Below, one piece after another: positions 39,658 to 40,132 of a stretch of 40,132 bases of DNA (position 1 is its first letter; every line of letters starts with the position of its first letter). The stretch is taken from NCBI GenBank assembly GCA_902776565.1, contig CACYQN010000023.1:1-40132 (forward strand), in the 5' to 3' direction. Below the pieces are notes generated by a model. It was not told where the DNA came from and did no database searches. It saw nothing but the letters and a program-made list of their open reading frames with translations. The DNA is from an uncultured Bacteroidia bacterium (GTDB lineage: Bacteria; Bacteroidota; Bacteroidia; Bacteroidales; ML635J-15). A program made the position numbers and the translations under genes.

Positions 39658-40132
39658 TTAATTTATTGCATCAGCCACTTCCACCTTCCACCCATCAATT
39701 CTTCGCTTTTCCGTCGAAAAGTTCACCCCTATCTTGAACAATTTGCGCGAATCGGTGGCAAACGGTCGTGCATAACCCTTTTCTTCTATTTGTTTCAGAG
39801 CAACCTCGGCACTCTGGTCTATCTTGAACTCAAAGATGTAGATGTAGTCTTTGGTCTGCACAAGCATGTCCATCCTGCCATCGGTCGTATGACGCTCCAC
39901 ATCGACATAAAAGCCGAGCAATGTGAAAAATACAAACATCGCATTGTGGAAATACAATTCCTTGTCGCCCATAAGGGAATAGTCGCCACTAGCAAAGAAG
40001 GTGTCTAACCTACGCATAAAACCTTCCGCTTCGCCAGTCCTTACCTCCTTGACAAACTTTGAAATATCAAAATTTGACCTTCCTGTACTCTTTGGCATAT
40101 AATAAGGCTGCAAATACTTTACAAAGCCCTCG
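39658..40132 (-). CDS. AAA-ATPase_like / PDDEXK_9 protein, C-terminal part (runs off the window)
   Basis: The visible part, from EGFVKYLQPYYMPKS to the stop at 39658, is the C-terminal nuclease-like domain: NFDISKFVKEVRTGEAEGFM, ELYFHNAMFVFFTLLGFYVD, TDGRMDMLVQTKDYIYIFEF (D...E-x-K). It is close to identical to the C-terminus of the broken gene downstream and is 12 bp from it, a tandem duplication. The ATPase domain lies beyond the right edge, so it cannot be said whether this copy is intact. Confidence 0.85.
   Translation of the reverse strand, partial: EGFVKYLQPYYMPKSTGRSNFDISKFVKEVRTGEAEGFMRRLDTFFASGDYSLMGDKELYFHNAMFVFFTLLGFYVDVERHTTDGRMDMLVQTKDYIYIFEFKIDQSAEVALKQIEEKGYARPFATDSRKLFKIGVNFSTEKRRIDGWKVEVADAIN

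Noticed and set aside
38866..40008. Long plus-strand open frame (380 codons)
   Set aside because: It runs antisense to the two AAA-ATPase_like genes, whose motifs are clear; the product shows no recognisable domain and repeats itself only because the opposite genes are duplicated.

Overview
The window looks like a chromosomal segment of an anaerobic member of the Bacteroidales. Three things in the sequence point there: surface proteins with type IX secretion (T9SS) C-terminal sorting domains, lipoproteins and TonB-dependent uptake of the Bacteroidetes kind, and repeated promoter matches to the Bacteroidetes consensus (TTTG, about 19-21 bp, TAnnTTTG). No tRNA, rRNA or CRISPR array was seen.

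Layout. 1-230: the right end of an IS30-family element, inserted into the first codons of a minus-strand AAA ATPase gene whose promoter and palindrome array survive. 304-6593: a cobalamin-riboswitch operon with two T9SS surface proteins, a BtuB-like TonB receptor and a BtuG-like beta-propeller lipoprotein; a small secreted protein follows, then a convergent glutamine-amidotransferase-like lipoprotein. 8592-13583: an operon of butyryl-CoA dehydrogenase (broken by an internal deletion), EtfB, EtfA, a CoA-transferase B subunit, a MaoC hydratase and a FabG/PhaB-like reductase. Together these could form a butyrate route through (R)-3-hydroxybutyryl-CoA. 13895-15313: an AT-rich secreted protein of unknown function with three internal repeats. 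15558-16889: a DUF4143-type ATPase behind a 33-bp tandem repeat array.

17488-35255 is a minus-strand polysaccharide locus: glycosyltransferases, WecB epimerase, two large tandem membrane proteins (probable GT-C enzymes), WecE aminotransferase, two SMR half-transporters, a WecD-like acetyltransferase, an ArnC-like GT2, a NodB deacetylase, a FemAB-like protein, a hexapeptide acyltransferase and an acyltransferase-3 split at a TA/GA dinucleotide tract. The middle of this locus has an analogue for nearly every step of the Arn (undecaprenyl-phosphate aminoarabinose) pathway. That suggests a lipid-linked 4-amino-4,6-dideoxyhexose made in the cytoplasm, flipped, and transferred in the periplasm.

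35279-40132 is a run of AAA ATPase genes with PD-(D/E)XK-like C-termini, including a broken copy next to a near-identical partial copy.

The most unusual theme is that ATPase genes of this broad class (the IS30-disrupted start, 15558, 19887, 35279, 36798) each carry their own short palindromic or tandem repeat family at or just upstream of the promoter, or flanking the gene. The repeat sequence differs from gene to gene. Several genes are broken (bcd, acyltransferase-3, the AAA-ATPase_like gene, the 3' end of one glycosyltransferase), so assembly error has to be weighed against real decay or phase variation.
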